A DNA stretch of 64,000 nucleotides. Origin: Ochotona curzoniae. Taxonomy: Eukaryota > Chordata > Mammalia > Lagomorpha > Ochotonidae. The stretch is from NCBI RefSeq assembly GCF_017591425.1, contig NW_024465434.1:1488001-1552000 (forward strand). The letters are read 5' to 3'. How positions within the stretch are numbered: the first letter of the stretch is position 1; each line of letters opens with the position of its first letter. The notes beneath the pieces are model-generated. The model did not search any database, was not told the origin of the DNA, and worked only from the letters and a program-made list of their open reading frames with translations. Below, piece by piece: positions 1-12,364 of this stretch. A program made the position numbers and the translations under genes.

Positions 1-1299
1 CACAAAATCCATTCTGTTCATATTAATAAAACATTTGAAAATGAGATGGATAATAGACCGATGAGGCAGCATGACCTGAGGAATACTTGCTGCATTCCTG
101 GGACATTTGAAGTATTTTTGTGTTATCAAGATGTATGCTTTCAGTTGTAGCTTTCTTGTGTCCTTAATGAACCCATGAGTCACCAGGCCGAATGTCAATG
201 GAGCTGTTTGTTCCAGTGGCATGCTAACCAGATTCCTTTATTCATCTCCATGAAGGAAAGCAAGGAAGTCCTGCTTATTCTACGAGTGAGTTGGAAAGTG
301 CCCTTGTAGAAGGTACAATGAAGATAAAGTGTGAAGAAATGACCCCTGTCCCATAGAAGATGCACGCAACGGCCATTGCTTAGTTATTGTCTATTAATTT
401 ACCAATCACAGTGACTGCATACAGGCTCCAAATAAACACTGTTTAAGGAGAAAACGAATGCAGCAGAAGTCTTCCTTCCGCCATAGCGCTCTCAGGGCCT
501 CAGGACTGCTGACTACGTGAGCCTCTAAGGTCTTCAGTTGGCATTCCCTGAAATCTCTTCCCCATTGCCCCCTTTCTTAGGTTATGATTTTTATATCATT
601 AGCCTCTTCACTATTTAATATGAGCCAATCCCAACATCGACTAATTTACAATCATGTTTTCCCTTGAGCTTTTCATCCAGGTTTACATCCTGGATTAGAG
701 AAACAAGCGGTTTGTAGAATATCAAAATGGCGTTTCTACACCGGTAGCATCTAATCTTGGACTTCCGAAGTTGAATAGCATCAGGAAACAGAAAAGGAAA
801 GAGAGACTAATTGCCTATTAAAATACTGTCTTACTGCTTTTAGCTCTGGTATAGAGTATACAGTGAGAAATATATGGATTTTGGCACATATACACAAATA
901 ATATAGGAAAAATTAAAGGGCTCAAACATTATTTGATAAATCATTATTAAATTTTTAGACTATTATCTCTGCATGTAATTTTATTGGTTGACATATGTGA
1001 AAAGCTGCCGCATTCAAACACACAGGCACAAAGGAAGGAGGACTTACTTCCTGCCTTAACTTGGTTAGAACTGATTCTGTGAATGGATTTTACCTGTGAA
1101 GGCTTTTTCTGGAAAACATCTTACTTTCCAAGGCAGCTACTCCATCGAGATGGGGGTTCCGCCTCTCTGCTACAAATTCACTGCCTTTAAGGACAGTACT
1201 GCTGAGGCTATTTTCTGACTGCAGAATTTGACAAATTCGTTCTAATGACATTTGACAGAAATGTTATTCTCCTTAATCTCTCACATGAAGAGATGGGCT
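1..1299. other. Unassigned non-coding DNA
   Basis: No open frame of note, no SINE or LINE hallmark and no RNA gene seen on either strand. It looks like ordinary single-copy mammalian sequence or repeats too old to recognise by eye. Confidence 0.5.
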
Positions 1300-2282
1300 G
1301 GAATATTTAAGCTTCCAAAATTTGTAATGTATCAATGCATTTTAAATATTGGTTGAAGAATACATTTTATTTTTTATTAGTCCCTGTGTATTATTTCATG
1401 AATTTAAAAAAATATTTTATGACAAAATAAATTATAATTTCAAGCAAGACATGGAACTAACTTTTTAATAAAGCTAGCAAGATATTTAATACTAATCAGT
1501 GTATTTATTGAAATCTTAACTGATATGTTTATTAGACAACTGTATTTTATTAGCTAATTTAACTTAAGTAAACTACTGTATAGCCTTTTTCCATACTTTG
1601 GATGCTCTGTTTAATATTAATTGATGTAACCTCATATTATTATGTTATATATTTATATAGTTCAACTAAACACACAATTAAAATGCATGTCTATTTATAT
1701 TTTGATAATTTATAATTTGCAGTACAATTAAACTCATAATTATAGATTCACTTATATAAAATGCTAGTTTTAGAATTTTAAAATTATGTTTTACCATCAT
1801 AATCAATGATAGAATCACATTTATTGAATCTCAATTGTTTCATATTTAATGACTAAAATATAAAATTAGCAATAATTATAAACATTTGTCTAATGCATTT
1901 CTAATAAAATTTGTCTATATTTTATATATAACTAAATATTCTATCAACTTTGTCCAAATTATATAATTAACTATTATATAGCTAGTTATATAATTATATT
2001 ACATAATAGTTGCATAAAATTACATAATTAGAATTGAAATATAATGGAATAAATTTCTAATTTCTAATGTGATTTTTATCCAATTATATATTTTAATTAA
2101 ATACTAAATATAAATTACACATATTTATTCATATACTATATAATTTCTGTATATTATCAACTGATACAATAATAAATAATAAAATTCAACTAGTATATAC
2201 TATTTTCCCATAAACAGAATACTGTTTGAAATATCTCAATCTTTACATATTTTAGCAAAGGCTTTATAACTTAATATGGAAA
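1300..2282. other. Strongly AT-rich block
   Basis: About 1 kb made almost entirely of A and T, with repeated 'taattata' and 'atataatt' words and many short palindromes but no regular repeat period. It abuts an old L1 fragment on the right. It may be a decayed AT-rich repeat or a matrix-attachment-like tract; the sequence alone does not decide. Confidence 0.55.
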
Positions 2283-3058
2283 TTGAATCACTTTTGATAG
2301 AAGAAAGATGAAACACACAAGGGAAACTTCAAAAATCCAAAAGCAAATTCTACAACTAATGTCATGTTTAATGGTGAGCATCTAAATGCTTTAACCCTTA
2401 GACTAAAAATGAGTGAGACTTCCCAAAGTCATTATATAGATACAGCATTGTACTGAAATCCTCGCCAATTAAATACAAAAATGAAAGATAGTTTACAGAG
2501 AAGGGAAAAGTATACAATTGCTTTTGATAACAAATGACAAAACTATGTATACAAAATCCTAGACAATCAGAGTTTTTAAAGTCCTGGACCTAATAATATT
2601 ATCAATAGTCATAATATCAATAAATACAAAAAAAAAAGAGCTTAAGGTTAGCAAAGCATGTGGAAGACCTATATGCAAAAAACAAACAAACAAAAAACTG
2701 ATGAAAAAAATCTAAGGTCCAAATAAATGAGATTTTTCTCTTTCCATACACTTGAATATCTTTAAGATCTTAATTCTCAACAGATTTTCAAAACTCTAAT
2801 CCTGGCCAGCTGTTTTTTAGACATCCACGTACTTATTCTAAAATTTGCAGGCAGTGTCAAAAGACCTATTGCTGGAGAATAAAGTCGAAGGACTGACACG
2901 AACCAACTTTGAAGGCTTAATATAAACTGTAGTAATCAGGATAGCATATAATTGGCCAAATGATAAACAAATGGATCAACTACTAAAATCAAGAGCCTGA
3001 TAACAGCGTAGTCAATAAAGTTCTGACAGGCTGAAAAGCACATTTTAATAAAGAAGTG
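2283..3058 (+). mobile_element. Old LINE-1 fragment, ORF2 reverse-transcriptase region
   Basis: Forward translation with many breaks follows L1 ORF2. Around 2350-2400 it reads like 'TNVMFNGEHLNAL', the segment after the YDKPTANIILNGE motif. Around 2860-3000 it follows the later segment with 'gaaggactgacacgaacc' and 'actgtagtaatcaggata'. Between these, ORF2 similarity is patchy with frameshifts. There is no 5'UTR, ORF1 or clear poly-A end, so this is a truncated, ancient, dead copy. Confidence 0.7.
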
Positions 3059-4489
3059 ATGATATTTTTGGCAAATGCTGCTGTGAAAATCGGATGCCTA
3101 GTCAGACATTATCAAAACTCTCCTATCAGCTTCTATTTGCCTCTCAAAGGGAGAACTCTTCTGGTTTGCGGCAGTCCTTTTCCAAGTTCTCTATTGACTG
3201 TCCTTTGTTTTACCTCCTGTGTATTTCATTTGTTTCTTAGCGCTGCTTCCTCCAGACTTGAAGCCATGGCATTCTAGGTAGCCGTGTATGTATGCATTGG
3301 AAGCAGCTTCTGCTACCGCCTGCTCTAGTCCCTTTGAAACCACTTTTTCCTGGGACCTTGGCTTGACTGTGGGTTCCTTTGTCCCTTGTCAGTTGAAGAA
3401 TCCAGAATGGTCACTCCTACCCCTGACAGCAACCAGGGTTTCTATAAGTAGCAGGAAGAAAAAGAGAGCCAAGGACTACAGGGGGTCAGACTAACTCCAC
3501 CCCACAGATCCTTGCCGGCATGTCCACACTAAACAAGGCAAGAGTTGCTTTATTTTTATTCTTCAAAAGTCATACTCTATTTCTACTAACTTGATAAGAA
3601 CTTGTACTCTTTCCTCCTTGTCCCTTTTAAAAAACAAAGCAAAAACAACAACAGAATGTATTGCTCAAATAACCCTGTCTTCTTTTGGCCATCTTTCCCA
3701 CTCTTTGATCTTCTCTTACTATCATAATCATAGTGTTTCCTTTCCTGTCATGTACAATTAATGTATTTCAAAAGTTCTTACAGGATTAAAACTACTCTAT
3801 CTGAGCCATCCCTCAGGAATACAACCCTGCTCTTCTTCAAGCGATCAAATCCAGATACCTTGCCCCATATCAACACACAAGCTTCCAGAAAAATCCAGTG
3901 CCTTCTCTCTATATACTCAGAGTCAGAATTGATGAATCAAGGATGAAAACCCTGGCCGTTCTAGTTCCTCAGCTGTTATGGCTCCCAGACTGTAAACAGA
4001 ACCAATCATCCCAGGGACTCCCACCCTGTCTTGTAGGAGACTAGATGAACCTTTGCCTTGTATTGTGTCCACACCATGCTCCAGCCTCTTCATTCTTTTC
4101 CACCTCCTTCATTCCAATCCAACAGCAGAAACATCCACAAAAATGGAAACGCCTGGGAGAATCCACCTCATCTCCAACTGCTCCCCGATAGTGCTGGGTT
4201 CCTCCATCGTTTGGAACACCCCAAGACCTTTAGGCTCTAAAACACCCAGCTTGCTGAAAGACCAGGCTGCTGTCACATGCCGGATTTATTTATACAATAC
4301 ATGACCACTTCTTAGAAATGTATTTTTTCCGTAATTTTATTTGGTGGTAATGAGAACCAAATAAAACCAACTAAAGTAAGACCTGCTCCAAAGTAACTAC
4401 TGGAAAATAAATAGAATAAGTACTTTATAACATTGAAATGGAAAAGGCTTTTATAGATTAGGTATGAAGATATAACAAAGTAGAAAAAA
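3059..4489. other. Unassigned non-coding DNA
   Basis: Short open frames of 60-83 codons occur by chance (for example 3056-3277 and 4053-4304). None has a recognisable motif. I see no SINE, LINE or RNA gene here. Confidence 0.45.
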
Positions 4490-4699
4490 AAAGGAAAACA
4501 TGAAAACAAATAAACAAAGCCAAACAAAATCACAGCAATTTGTATTCCAGAAAAAGCAGTAACAAAAGCAAAAAGAAAATTTGCAGAATACTTGCAAATT
4601 GTAACTCTGATAAGAGTGCAAGAGGAATTTAAAAGAAAAGCATACTAATATTTTGAAAAAATGCTCAACATTATTCATCATCAGGGAAATGCAAATCTA

Positions 4700-4732
4700 T
4701 ACTTGATCTTAACCAAAAGGGCAAGAAGTGAT
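4700..4732 (-). pseudogene. RNU2: Truncated U2 snRNA retro-insertion with 16-bp TSD
   Basis: Read on the minus strand, the 33 bases begin 'atcacttcttgccctttt' and end 'ggttaagatcaagta'. This matches the 5' end of U2 snRNA (about nucleotides 1-32) with roughly four substitutions. The piece sits between two perfect copies of 'gggaaatgcaaatcta' at 4684-4699 and 4733-4748, the second interrupting an otherwise continuous L1 ORF2 sequence. A 3'-truncated snRNA copy flanked by direct repeats is a known pseudogene class. It is far too short to be functional. Confidence 0.88.
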
Positions 4733-4942
4733 GGGAAATGCAAATCTAAGCCACAGTGTCCCCTCACTTCAGTCAGAATGGCTATTAACAATATAAATGA
4801 TAAAATGTGCTAGCAAGGATAAGGAGAACGTAAAACACTGTGCACTGTTACTGGGAATGTATATTATTATGGCAGTTGTGAGAAATATTGTCGAACTTCC
4901 TCAAAAACTTAATAGAGTGACCATGTTATATCTCATTTCCAT

Positions 4943-5000
4943 TACTATATATACACACAAATAATATATATATATATGTATACATATATATATATTCAAA
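4943..5000. repeat. AT-rich (TA)n microsatellite
   Basis: Runs of 'atatatatatat' interspersed with 'acaca' and 'gtata' lie inside the L1 fragment and interrupt its similarity to ORF2. Confidence 0.75.
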
Positions 5001-5142
5001 GAATATATACATGTTATATAGCATTTCCATTACTAGATATATCACAAAGAAAATGAAATGGAATCTAAGGAAGATGCAACCATTTTTTGCCTCATATTTA
5101 ATAACACACCATTCATAACAGCCAAGTAATGAATCCAAAATC

Positions 5143-5489
5143 CCCCTGACTGCCTCAGTTTACAGAAGGCCAACACCCACTGTGATGAGTATCCTGCACT
5201 ACACTGTCACACCATGCACAAAGGAGCTGCTGCTTTCTTACAACCCCTGCCTTAGATGTATAACCCCCAGTGCTGTATACTCTACATGGCCATGTTACTC
5301 ACATGATCACCCCACCATGTGGTAGTGGTGCTGAGCCATCTCCCACCAGGAAGCAGTTCATCAGACTACCTCCGTTGACTAATAAAATTCTTCCTGAACC
5401 AAAAAACCACAATTTCTGTCTCTCTCCCCTGCCTCCCTCCAGTGCCCAAAACCATCAGTCCTTGCCTATCCTCTATCAAAAATAATTCA
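5143..5489 (+). other. Possible decayed LTR (unproven)
   Basis: C-rich, T-poor text ends with a polyadenylation signal AATAAA at 5381-5386 in 'gactaataaaattcttcc', then a pyrimidine-rich stretch, which is a layout seen in LTRs. I cannot match it to a family and see no clear TG...CA ends or TSD. It could equally be unique sequence. Confidence 0.25.
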
Positions 5490-5812
5490 GGTCCAGCACA
5501 GTGATCTAATGGCTAAAGACCTCACCTTGAATGTGCTGGGATCCCATACGGGCACCACTTCTAATCCTGGCAGCTCTGCTTCCCCTCCAGCTCCCTGCTT
5601 GTGGCCTGGGAAAGCAATCAGGGATGGCCTAAAGCCTTGGGACCCTGCATCCACGTGGGAGACCTGGAAGAACCTGTTGGCTCCTGGCTTTGGATCTGCT
5701 CAGCTCTGGCCATTGCGATCACTTGGGATTGAATCAAGAGACAGAAGATCTTCCTGTATCTCCTCCTCTCTGTATGTCTGACTTTGCAATAAAAATAAAT
5801 ATATATTTTTAA
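5490..5812 (+). mobile_element. CSINE
   Basis: Nearly full-length lagomorph CSINE. The head 'gtccagcacagtgatctaat' is followed by 'gggatcccatacgggc', 'tgtggcctgggaaagc', 'cttgggaccctgc', 'gtgggagacctggaag' and the tail 'tgcaataaaaataaat'. Moderate divergence; no clean TSD found. Confidence 0.9.
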
Positions 5813-6439
5813 AAAAATCATTGACTTAAGGGAGTAATTCAGATGGCCTTACAAAGTTCTAATCAGCAAACTCTTGGAGTCATTTGCTTGCCTAATAGAT
5901 AATAACCTCGATGACCAGTATTGTCTTGGGGTGATGAGGGAAACTCAAGGTCAGGGAGGAAGGTAACTGCCACCTTCATGGAACCCCCAGACCTGTTGAA
6001 GCCCACTTGGCTGTGATAAATTTCCCAAAAAGCATAGCATCATTGACCAATCACAGGAAGGTCACAAGATTCATTGACCAACCAGGAACTTGGACACAAC
6101 CTGATCACATACATCCCAGTCCCATCTTCAATGTATGAACACCTTTATCCCTACTCTTGACTCCCCTCACTGGACAGGGAGCCTGGGCATTGCTCTCTGC
6201 AATCAGTTCCTACTTTTTCTACAATCCCTAATGTCAGTGATTGACATTCTGCACATGAGACAAGCAGACACAATTGGTGGGTTCTATAATGTCTTCAACC
6301 AGTTTGTGGTAATGTTTGGCAACAATTACTGTAGTGCATTTTATGTATTATTTGAAAAAAAAAACTAGCCACAATAGAATATTTTGAATGTCTTCATCAA
6401 AACACATGCTACATAACTGAAGAAACTGTTGAACATTGT
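5813..6439. other. Unassigned DNA with CCAAT-like words
   Basis: Contains 'tgaccaatcacaggaagg' near 6044 and a second 'gaccaaccagg' near 6077, which resemble LTR or promoter CCAAT boxes. I could not define element ends. The open frame at 6135-6368 has no recognisable product. Confidence 0.35.
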
Positions 6440-7590
6440 CAACACAATATATCTTTAACACAACATTACATAAGTCAGTATAAAAGCAAAACATTAAAAA
6501 AAAAGGTGATCAACTTGATTTTATTTGAAACGACAAGATGCCAACACATGTCTATTTTAATGACCAAAGTGAAGAAGAAATAATTGACATTGCTAAATAC
6601 TAAGGTGGTTGTAGGGTGACAAAAATTCCCTTTCACGGATGTGAAACTAAATGTTACTCTCATTTTGAAAGACAATTTGATAGTTCTTGCACAGATAAAA
6701 CCAATATTATCATAAATTTCTAAAGGGACTCTGGTGTATACCCAATTGATTCAAAAGTGTATGCCCTCATAAAAAGCTGTGCATCAAGATTTATTTTTGA
6801 AAGATTTATTTGTTTTTACTGGAAAGTCAGATATACAGAGATAGAAAGATTTTCCATCCACTGATTTACTTCAAGTGGTCGCAATGACCAAAGCTAAGCT
6901 GATCTGAAGCCAGGAGCTTCTTCTGGGTCTCCTACATGGGTGCAGGGTCCCAAGGCTTTGGGCTGTCCTCTCCTGCTTTCCCAGGCAACAAACAGGAAGC
7001 TGGATGGTACGTGGAGCAGCCAGGACATGAACTGAAACTCATATGAGATCTAGGTGCAGATGAGGTGAGGATTTCAGCCACTAGGTTACCGTGCCAGACT
7101 CTACTCATGAATATGCTTTCATGCTTTCTGTTCATTTTACATGCTTTATTTATGATAACGTCCAACTAGAAACAATGGAGATGTCCTTCAATGAGCAAAC
7201 AAGACTGTATTAAATTCAGACAATAAGTTTCATCAGTAATGAAAGGAAATGAGTTGTCAGACCACAGAAACATTAGACACACGCCTAAGTGGAAGAAACT
7301 AGTCTGAAAAGATTATATACTGTACTATACAATACCAAAACATACTATAAGATAGTATAGTCCGAAAGACTAAACTGTAACATCCAATTCTCTGGCTCTT
7401 TGAAGCAGATAAGTTATGGAGATAGTAAAAACAACAGTGATGTATTGGTGTTTGGAGGGAGAGAGAATGGCTTAAACACATAAAGCACAGTGCAATTTTA
7501 AGGCCGATGAAACTATTAGGACACTTGAAAGCTGATATGTAACCTTTGATGTCACACAACCTAAAACTTTACACCACAGCTACTAGACAT
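6440..7590 (+). mobile_element. Old L1M, ORF2 C-terminus and 3' end, split by a CSINE
   Basis: Left of the SINE, 'tgaaagacaatttgatag' and 'gtatacccaattgattca' follow late L1 ORF2. Right of it, 'aatggagatgtccttcaatg', 'agtctgaaaagattatat' and 'tgatgtcacacaacctaa' follow the end of ORF2 and the 3'UTR of old L1M copies. Divergence is high. The element is interrupted by a minus-strand CSINE at 6798-7103. Confidence 0.72.
6798..7103 (-). mobile_element. CSINE inserted in an L1M
   Basis: Minus-strand copy read on the plus strand as tail to head: 'aagatttatttgtttttact', 'gatttactt', 'ttctgggtctcctacatg', 'tgctttcccaggcaac' and 'ggttaccgtgccaga'. It lies in the L1M at 6440-7590 and so is younger than it. 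Confidence 0.9.
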
Positions 7591-8379
7591 CAATTCGACA
7601 AAACATTTAGGAAGTTGTGGAAATCCCAGTAAGGATTACTAGGTAAAACAACAGTTTGCAATGTATTAGCAATACATAAAGCATTCTCCCAATGAAGGCA
7701 GAAGGGAAGAATCCTGGCCTTTAACTGGGAATGAATGGAATCCCTGAAACTAAAACCCATAGCAAGGTACGCCAAAGCACCATGGTGCTGGTCATAAGGC
7801 TATTCACACGGAATAGTATAAGAGTTAATAGTTCTAATGCTGCTACACATTAACACTGCACCTAAACAATGAACTAAATGGCTGTAGATGGTGAGAGCTG
7901 GGTTTCCCTTTGCTGGAGTGGGACTACACATAAGCAGTTAGGGGAGGTTAGAATGGTATGTGCGACAGTTGTTTAAAGTCAGGAACACTGGTGTCAGTGC
8001 AAACTTAGCTATAGAAATCATGATATATAGGAGTGTTCATATGTGTACATACAGGAGTTAGTTGCTCTATAATCTGACTAGCTTGAAATTAATGCATCAG
8101 TAGCAATAAGCACACCTAGAGCACAGATTTGCATTTATACTGTTATTCTCTAATAAAAACAAGAAGAGGGCTTTTATTGAGATGCAGCTAATTCCTGGCT
8201 TGGGAAGGGTAGCATACACTGTGAACCTGAGGTGTCTTTTACTGTTTGAAAAATAAGGACCTTTGCTCTGCCCAAAACAGATGGCACAATATATCAAAAT
8301 GCAAAGAAGGCAATGTAACCACTCAACAAACAAAGCTAAAATAACATAAAGAAGTACTGAGCTGCAATCCAAGCATTAA
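7591..8379. other. Unassigned non-coding DNA
   Basis: Nothing recognisable. The open frame on the minus strand at 8097-8372 (91 codons) is Cys- and Leu-rich with no motif and is probably chance. Confidence 0.45.
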
Positions 8380-8935
8380 ATAAATGTCTACAAGTTCACA
8401 CTGACACAAATGATTGAACACATTAATTAATGGGAAGCAGAGACAAATTTCTGCTATCAAACAATTCTAAACAACAGATATTCTGCCTCAAAGTGGGTAA
8501 ATAAACTATTTGTTGAAGAACATTATGACTTTCCTTCTAAAGATTACAGGATGGAGAAGAAAAAAACAAGGTCTCCAGTTAATGTGCAGGAGCCTTACAT
8601 AAACTACCTCAAGTGGTTGATCAAGGTCAGGATCAGCTGTCATAAATCACGATGATAGTGCTGGCTCTTAGGGTGATACGATGACAGAACCAATTTATCT
8701 CTCTGGTTTTTTTCCTCCAAAGAATTCATTACTCCAGATTAATTATGAGAAAAACATCATACATATTGCAACTAAGGGATCGTCTACCAAATACCTAACT
8801 AGTACCTCCCAGAACTGTCAGGGCTATGAAAATCAAGGAAGTTTGCAGAAAGTCTTACAGCAAAGAGGTACTTATGAGAACATCAAATAAATTGTGGTAC
8901 CCTAGATGTAATACAACAGAAAGACAATACATTTT
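8380..8935 (+). mobile_element. Ancient LINE-1-like 3' region
   Basis: The text around 8555-8600 ('gaaaaaaacaaggtctcc'), 8620 ('tgatcaaggtcaggatca') and 8740-8900 ('ttatgagaaaaacatcat', 'atgaaaatcaaggaagt') resembles the 3' end of an old mammalian L1M-type element as I remember it. Divergence is high and family assignment uncertain. Confidence 0.4.
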
Positions 8936-8989
8936 TTTTTAAAAAAAAATCAATGAACTATGACAACTTAACGACAGTTCTTTGTTATT

Positions 8990-9640
8990 GGTTTACTGGT
9001 GAATATTTGAGGAGAAAAATTTTACTGTTTGCTCAATTCTTGCTTTTAAGTTCTCATTCTTTTAACCATTGCTTCTTTTTCATTTTATAGAGGTTTCACT
9101 ACTTTGGTCGATTAGTTAATTTTATTCCTACATTTTTGTTTTGTGAGTATTAATGACGGGACTTTTTTCTTGAGTTGCCTTTCAGTAAATTAGTTATTAA
9201 CAAACAAAATGTTTTTTTTTTTTCCTGTGAGCTGTAACTTTACTGAATTGGTTTGTCAGTTCTAAGAGCTTTTAGATATCTCATGTCATCTGCAGATACT
9301 GATATTTTGAACTCATTTCCAATCTAAGCCCGTTTTGTTTCTTTCTCCTCCCTAACATCTCGTGTTGATACTTCTAGCATTATTTTGAATAACTGTGGTA
9401 ATCATGTACATCCTTGACTTATTCCAAATCATTCCCCATTCAATAGGACACTGGCTGCTTGTCATTTATCAGCTTTAAAATTGTGAATAATATCCTTTCT
9501 ATGCCTCTTTTGTGGAAGAATTTTATCATGAAGAGATGCTGAATTTAATCAAATGCATTTTTCGCATACATTGAGATGCCTATGTTGTTTGTCATTCTGT
9601 TAACGCCACTTATGGCATTAATCAATTTGCAATTATTGAA
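8990..9640 (-). mobile_element. Inverted 5' segment of a twin-primed LINE-1
   Basis: On the minus strand from 9640 leftwards the sequence follows the L1 ORF2 reverse-transcriptase domain. It runs from an 'IDAEKAFDKIQH'-like stretch near 9575 through a degenerate catalytic-box region ('gcagatgacatgaga' near 9290), to a 'KYLGIKLTKEVKDLY'-like region near 9100. The next feature continues ORF2 in the opposite orientation, the usual signature of 5' inversion during insertion. Stops and frameshifts make it dead. Confidence 0.75.
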
Positions 9641-10880
9641 TCTTCAAACTTTAGTGGAAGGAAATCAAGAATCCACAAGACAAGGAAAGTTGTTCCATGC
9701 TCATGGATTAGAAGAAACCATATCATTAAAATGTCTATGCTACAAAAAGCAATCTAAAGATTCAGTGCAATTTTTATTAAAAATCCAACATACCGATCCA
9801 TAGACCAGACCAGAGAGCACACAAAATGATCCTCAATCAATGAATCAAATGATTTTTGACAAACATGTCTAGAGCACACAATAGAGAAATGATGATCCTT
9901 TTAATAAATGGCACCTCAAAATTGAATGCATGCTTTAAAGGAATGAAATTAGATTGATATCACTTAGCATAAATGTGTCAATTTAAAATGGATCAAAGGC
10001 CTGCATTGAGACTGTGAAGCTGTTGGAAGGAAATCTGGGTGAAACACACCAAGACAGTGGTGTAGGGGATGATTTCTCAGATAAGACCCCCAAAGTACAG
10101 GCAACAAAAGTAAAAATAGACAAAATATGGTGATAGCAAACCTAAGTAACTTCTGCCCAGCAAAGAAAATGATTCTGAGATAACTTCAAAAGAATGGGAA
10201 AGTTACCTATCTGACCAGTGATGAACGTCATAGATATATCAACAACTTAAACCACAAAACCACCACCACTCCAAGTGGGAAATGAAGGACTCCAGTAGAG
10301 AGTTCTGAAAAGAAGAAATGCAAATTGAAAAAGAATTCATGAAAAAATAGTCCCCATCACCAGCCATCAGGAAAACGTTCATCAGAACCAGATCTGACTT
10401 CCCCACTGTCTGAGTAGCTGTTATCGAAGTCTCAATGTGGAAAACATTAGATAGATGTATATATAGATATGTACATTTCTTAAAAAGCTAGAAATAGACT
10501 TGCCATAGAAGCAAGCAATCCTATACCTGAGTATAAACTCCGCCTCCCCCCAAAAGAAGCCATAAACATATCGTATCAAAGAGATCTGCACCATCATGTT
10601 TGTGGAACAATATGCAAAATATGTAACCATGGTATTTATTATTAGATGAATGTATGAAGTAAATATGTATATGTATACATATTTTAGCTATAAAAATAAT
10701 GAAATTCTATCATTTGCACCAAAATAATCACAACTGATGACATCAAATTATTAAAAATAAATAACCTGAGCAAAGAAAAACAAACGCGTCATATTTTTTA
10801 TATGCAGGAGAAGAAATAGAAAATACTAACAGGAAAAGGAAATACTTATATCAATATTGCTGCAAATACAGTGTTTGCTA
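9641..10880 (+). mobile_element. 3' segment of the same LINE-1: late ORF2 and 3'UTR
   Basis: Forward strand follows ORF2 just after the point reached by the inverted part: 'tccatgctcatggattag' near 9695, 'caatctaaagattcagtg' near 9751, 'gaccagaccagagagc' near 9803, 'acaggcaacaaaag' near 10096 and 'catcaggaaaacg' near 10364. The end near 10700-10880 resembles L1 3' terminal sequence. Heavily mutated. Confidence 0.78.
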
Positions 10881-11124
10881 AACTTTGTTTTGAATCTTGG
10901 TTGATGAAATTGCCAGTGGTTATATATTACCACAGGCTTGCTGCTCTCCGACTTTAGGAGTTTACTGCATGTTGGCAAAGTTGAAATCTTTTTATTTGAT
11001 TGTTGCTTATGGCCTTGTCTGTGTTGTTGCTAAACTACAGGTATTTAAAAAATTGTTTTTGCATTGTTGGTGGTGGTGTACATTGAACCCTATTTAGCAC
11101 AGCATTAAATCTTTGGCTACAATG

Positions 11125-11300
11125 CAAATTAAAAAACATGTTATCTGAAAAATAACAAAAAGGTTGATCTTGGGTTACTCTTGTGGCCTGTGCACTTGTA
11201 CACTCCATAGAGGTGATAGTCTGAGTCCCAGCTGCTCCACTGCTGATGCAGAGCCCTGGCATTGAGTCCAAGAAGGTGGCAGCAGATTACCTGCCACACA
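11125..11300 (+). mobile_element. Degenerate CSINE2-like fragment
   Basis: 'gatagtctgagtcccagctg' followed by 'ctccactgctgatgcag' matches the B-box and central part of older CSINE2 copies. The 5' head and the 3' pyrimidine tail are not clear. Confidence 0.45.
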
Positions 11301-11619
11301 CACGGCAGACCATCATGAAGTTCTTGGCTATTACTCCAACTGAGCCAGTGCTTGTTTCCGAAGCTGTAAGATTTTCGTATTTGAAAATCGCTAAGCCTTG
11401 TGACACAGACTATGGTCTATCGTGTGAACAATCCATGTACATTTGTAAAAGGCATTTATTCTAAAATCAGCAGGTTCCATGGTCATGAAAATGAATGTTA
11501 ATGAAGTCAAAGATGTTCACACTTGTTTGGGCCTTAAATAATTTTGATTAGTTCGCTATGATTCTGATAATTTGTAAATGGTCATTTTTTCAATGACCCT
11601 GAATATAGTTACATATCCT

Positions 11620-12300
11620 AATCCATTCCCTAAGTTTTTGAAATTCAAATATGAGAGTTGATCATACTGTTTAGCATTGAGGTTGGTCCATGTGTGTGAT
11701 AGTACATATCTTGCTGAATTTCATTTTGCCTGTTATTAATATTTTCCTTTCAATATTCCATTCAAGCTACCCATATTTTTGCAAACTATTTCTCTCTTTA
11801 TATTTGAAATGCATCTTACACATAGTGTATAGTTGTCTTATTTGAATATCTTATCAGATAATCTAACTTTAATTGGAAAATTAATTCCATTATGTTAATG
11901 TTACATTTGTATCCATTTTTGTTTTCTGCCAACCATGTTTTTCTATACATTTTTTCTTGCATTGACATTTAGCTATAACATTTCGCGTTTTTCAGCTCTA
12001 AAGAGTTTAAGATATGTATTTTAACTTAACAAAATAAAGCTATATTATGCTATTAAATAGGAAATTGTTTTAAAATATTAGTTCCACATATTCATCATAC
12101 TTTAGTTTGTTTTGCAGTAATACATAACTTGTAAATTTCACAATGTGGCATTATTTTTCATTATCAGCATTCCTTTTAAAGAAAGAAAAACAGTCTTTTG
12201 CATAGATCATAGAACTGATCTGTAAGTTTGTACCAGATAGCAATGTGGAGCTATGATATCACTGTTCAATAAAAATGTTACATTAGGATTTATAGTAATG
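11620..12300 (-). mobile_element. Old LINE-1 fragment, ORF2 endonuclease region
   Basis: Plus-strand text such as 'tatttgaaatgcatcttaca', 'gtgtatagttgtcttatt' and 'ttaattggaaaattaattcc' is the antisense of the L1 ORF2 endonuclease segment. The same region is visible in the antisense L1M at 32.9 kb. Ends are vague. Confidence 0.5.
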
Positions 12301-12364
12301 ATGCTATTATCAATTAATTCAAGGCTTTTTATATCATAAACTTCCTCATGTCCCTCTGTTCCAA

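Larger units (their letters stand above)
4490..5142 (+). mobile_element. LINE-1 fragment, ORF2 C-terminal region
   Basis: The forward strand follows the C-terminal part of L1 ORF2. Landmarks are 'aaaaaatgctcaacattatt' near 4657, 'gtcagaatggctattaac' near 4772, 'actgttactgggaatgta' near 4844 and 'cataacagccaagtaatg' near 5114. All are typical of the late ORF2 segment. Two secondary changes sit inside it: a U2 snRNA fragment at 4700-4732 and an AT microsatellite near 4943-5000. No poly-A end is obvious. Confidence 0.8.

Noticed and set aside
5940..6130. CCAAT boxes suggesting a promoter or LTR
   Set aside because: No TATA box, TSS context, ends or TSD; kept only as an unassigned stretch.
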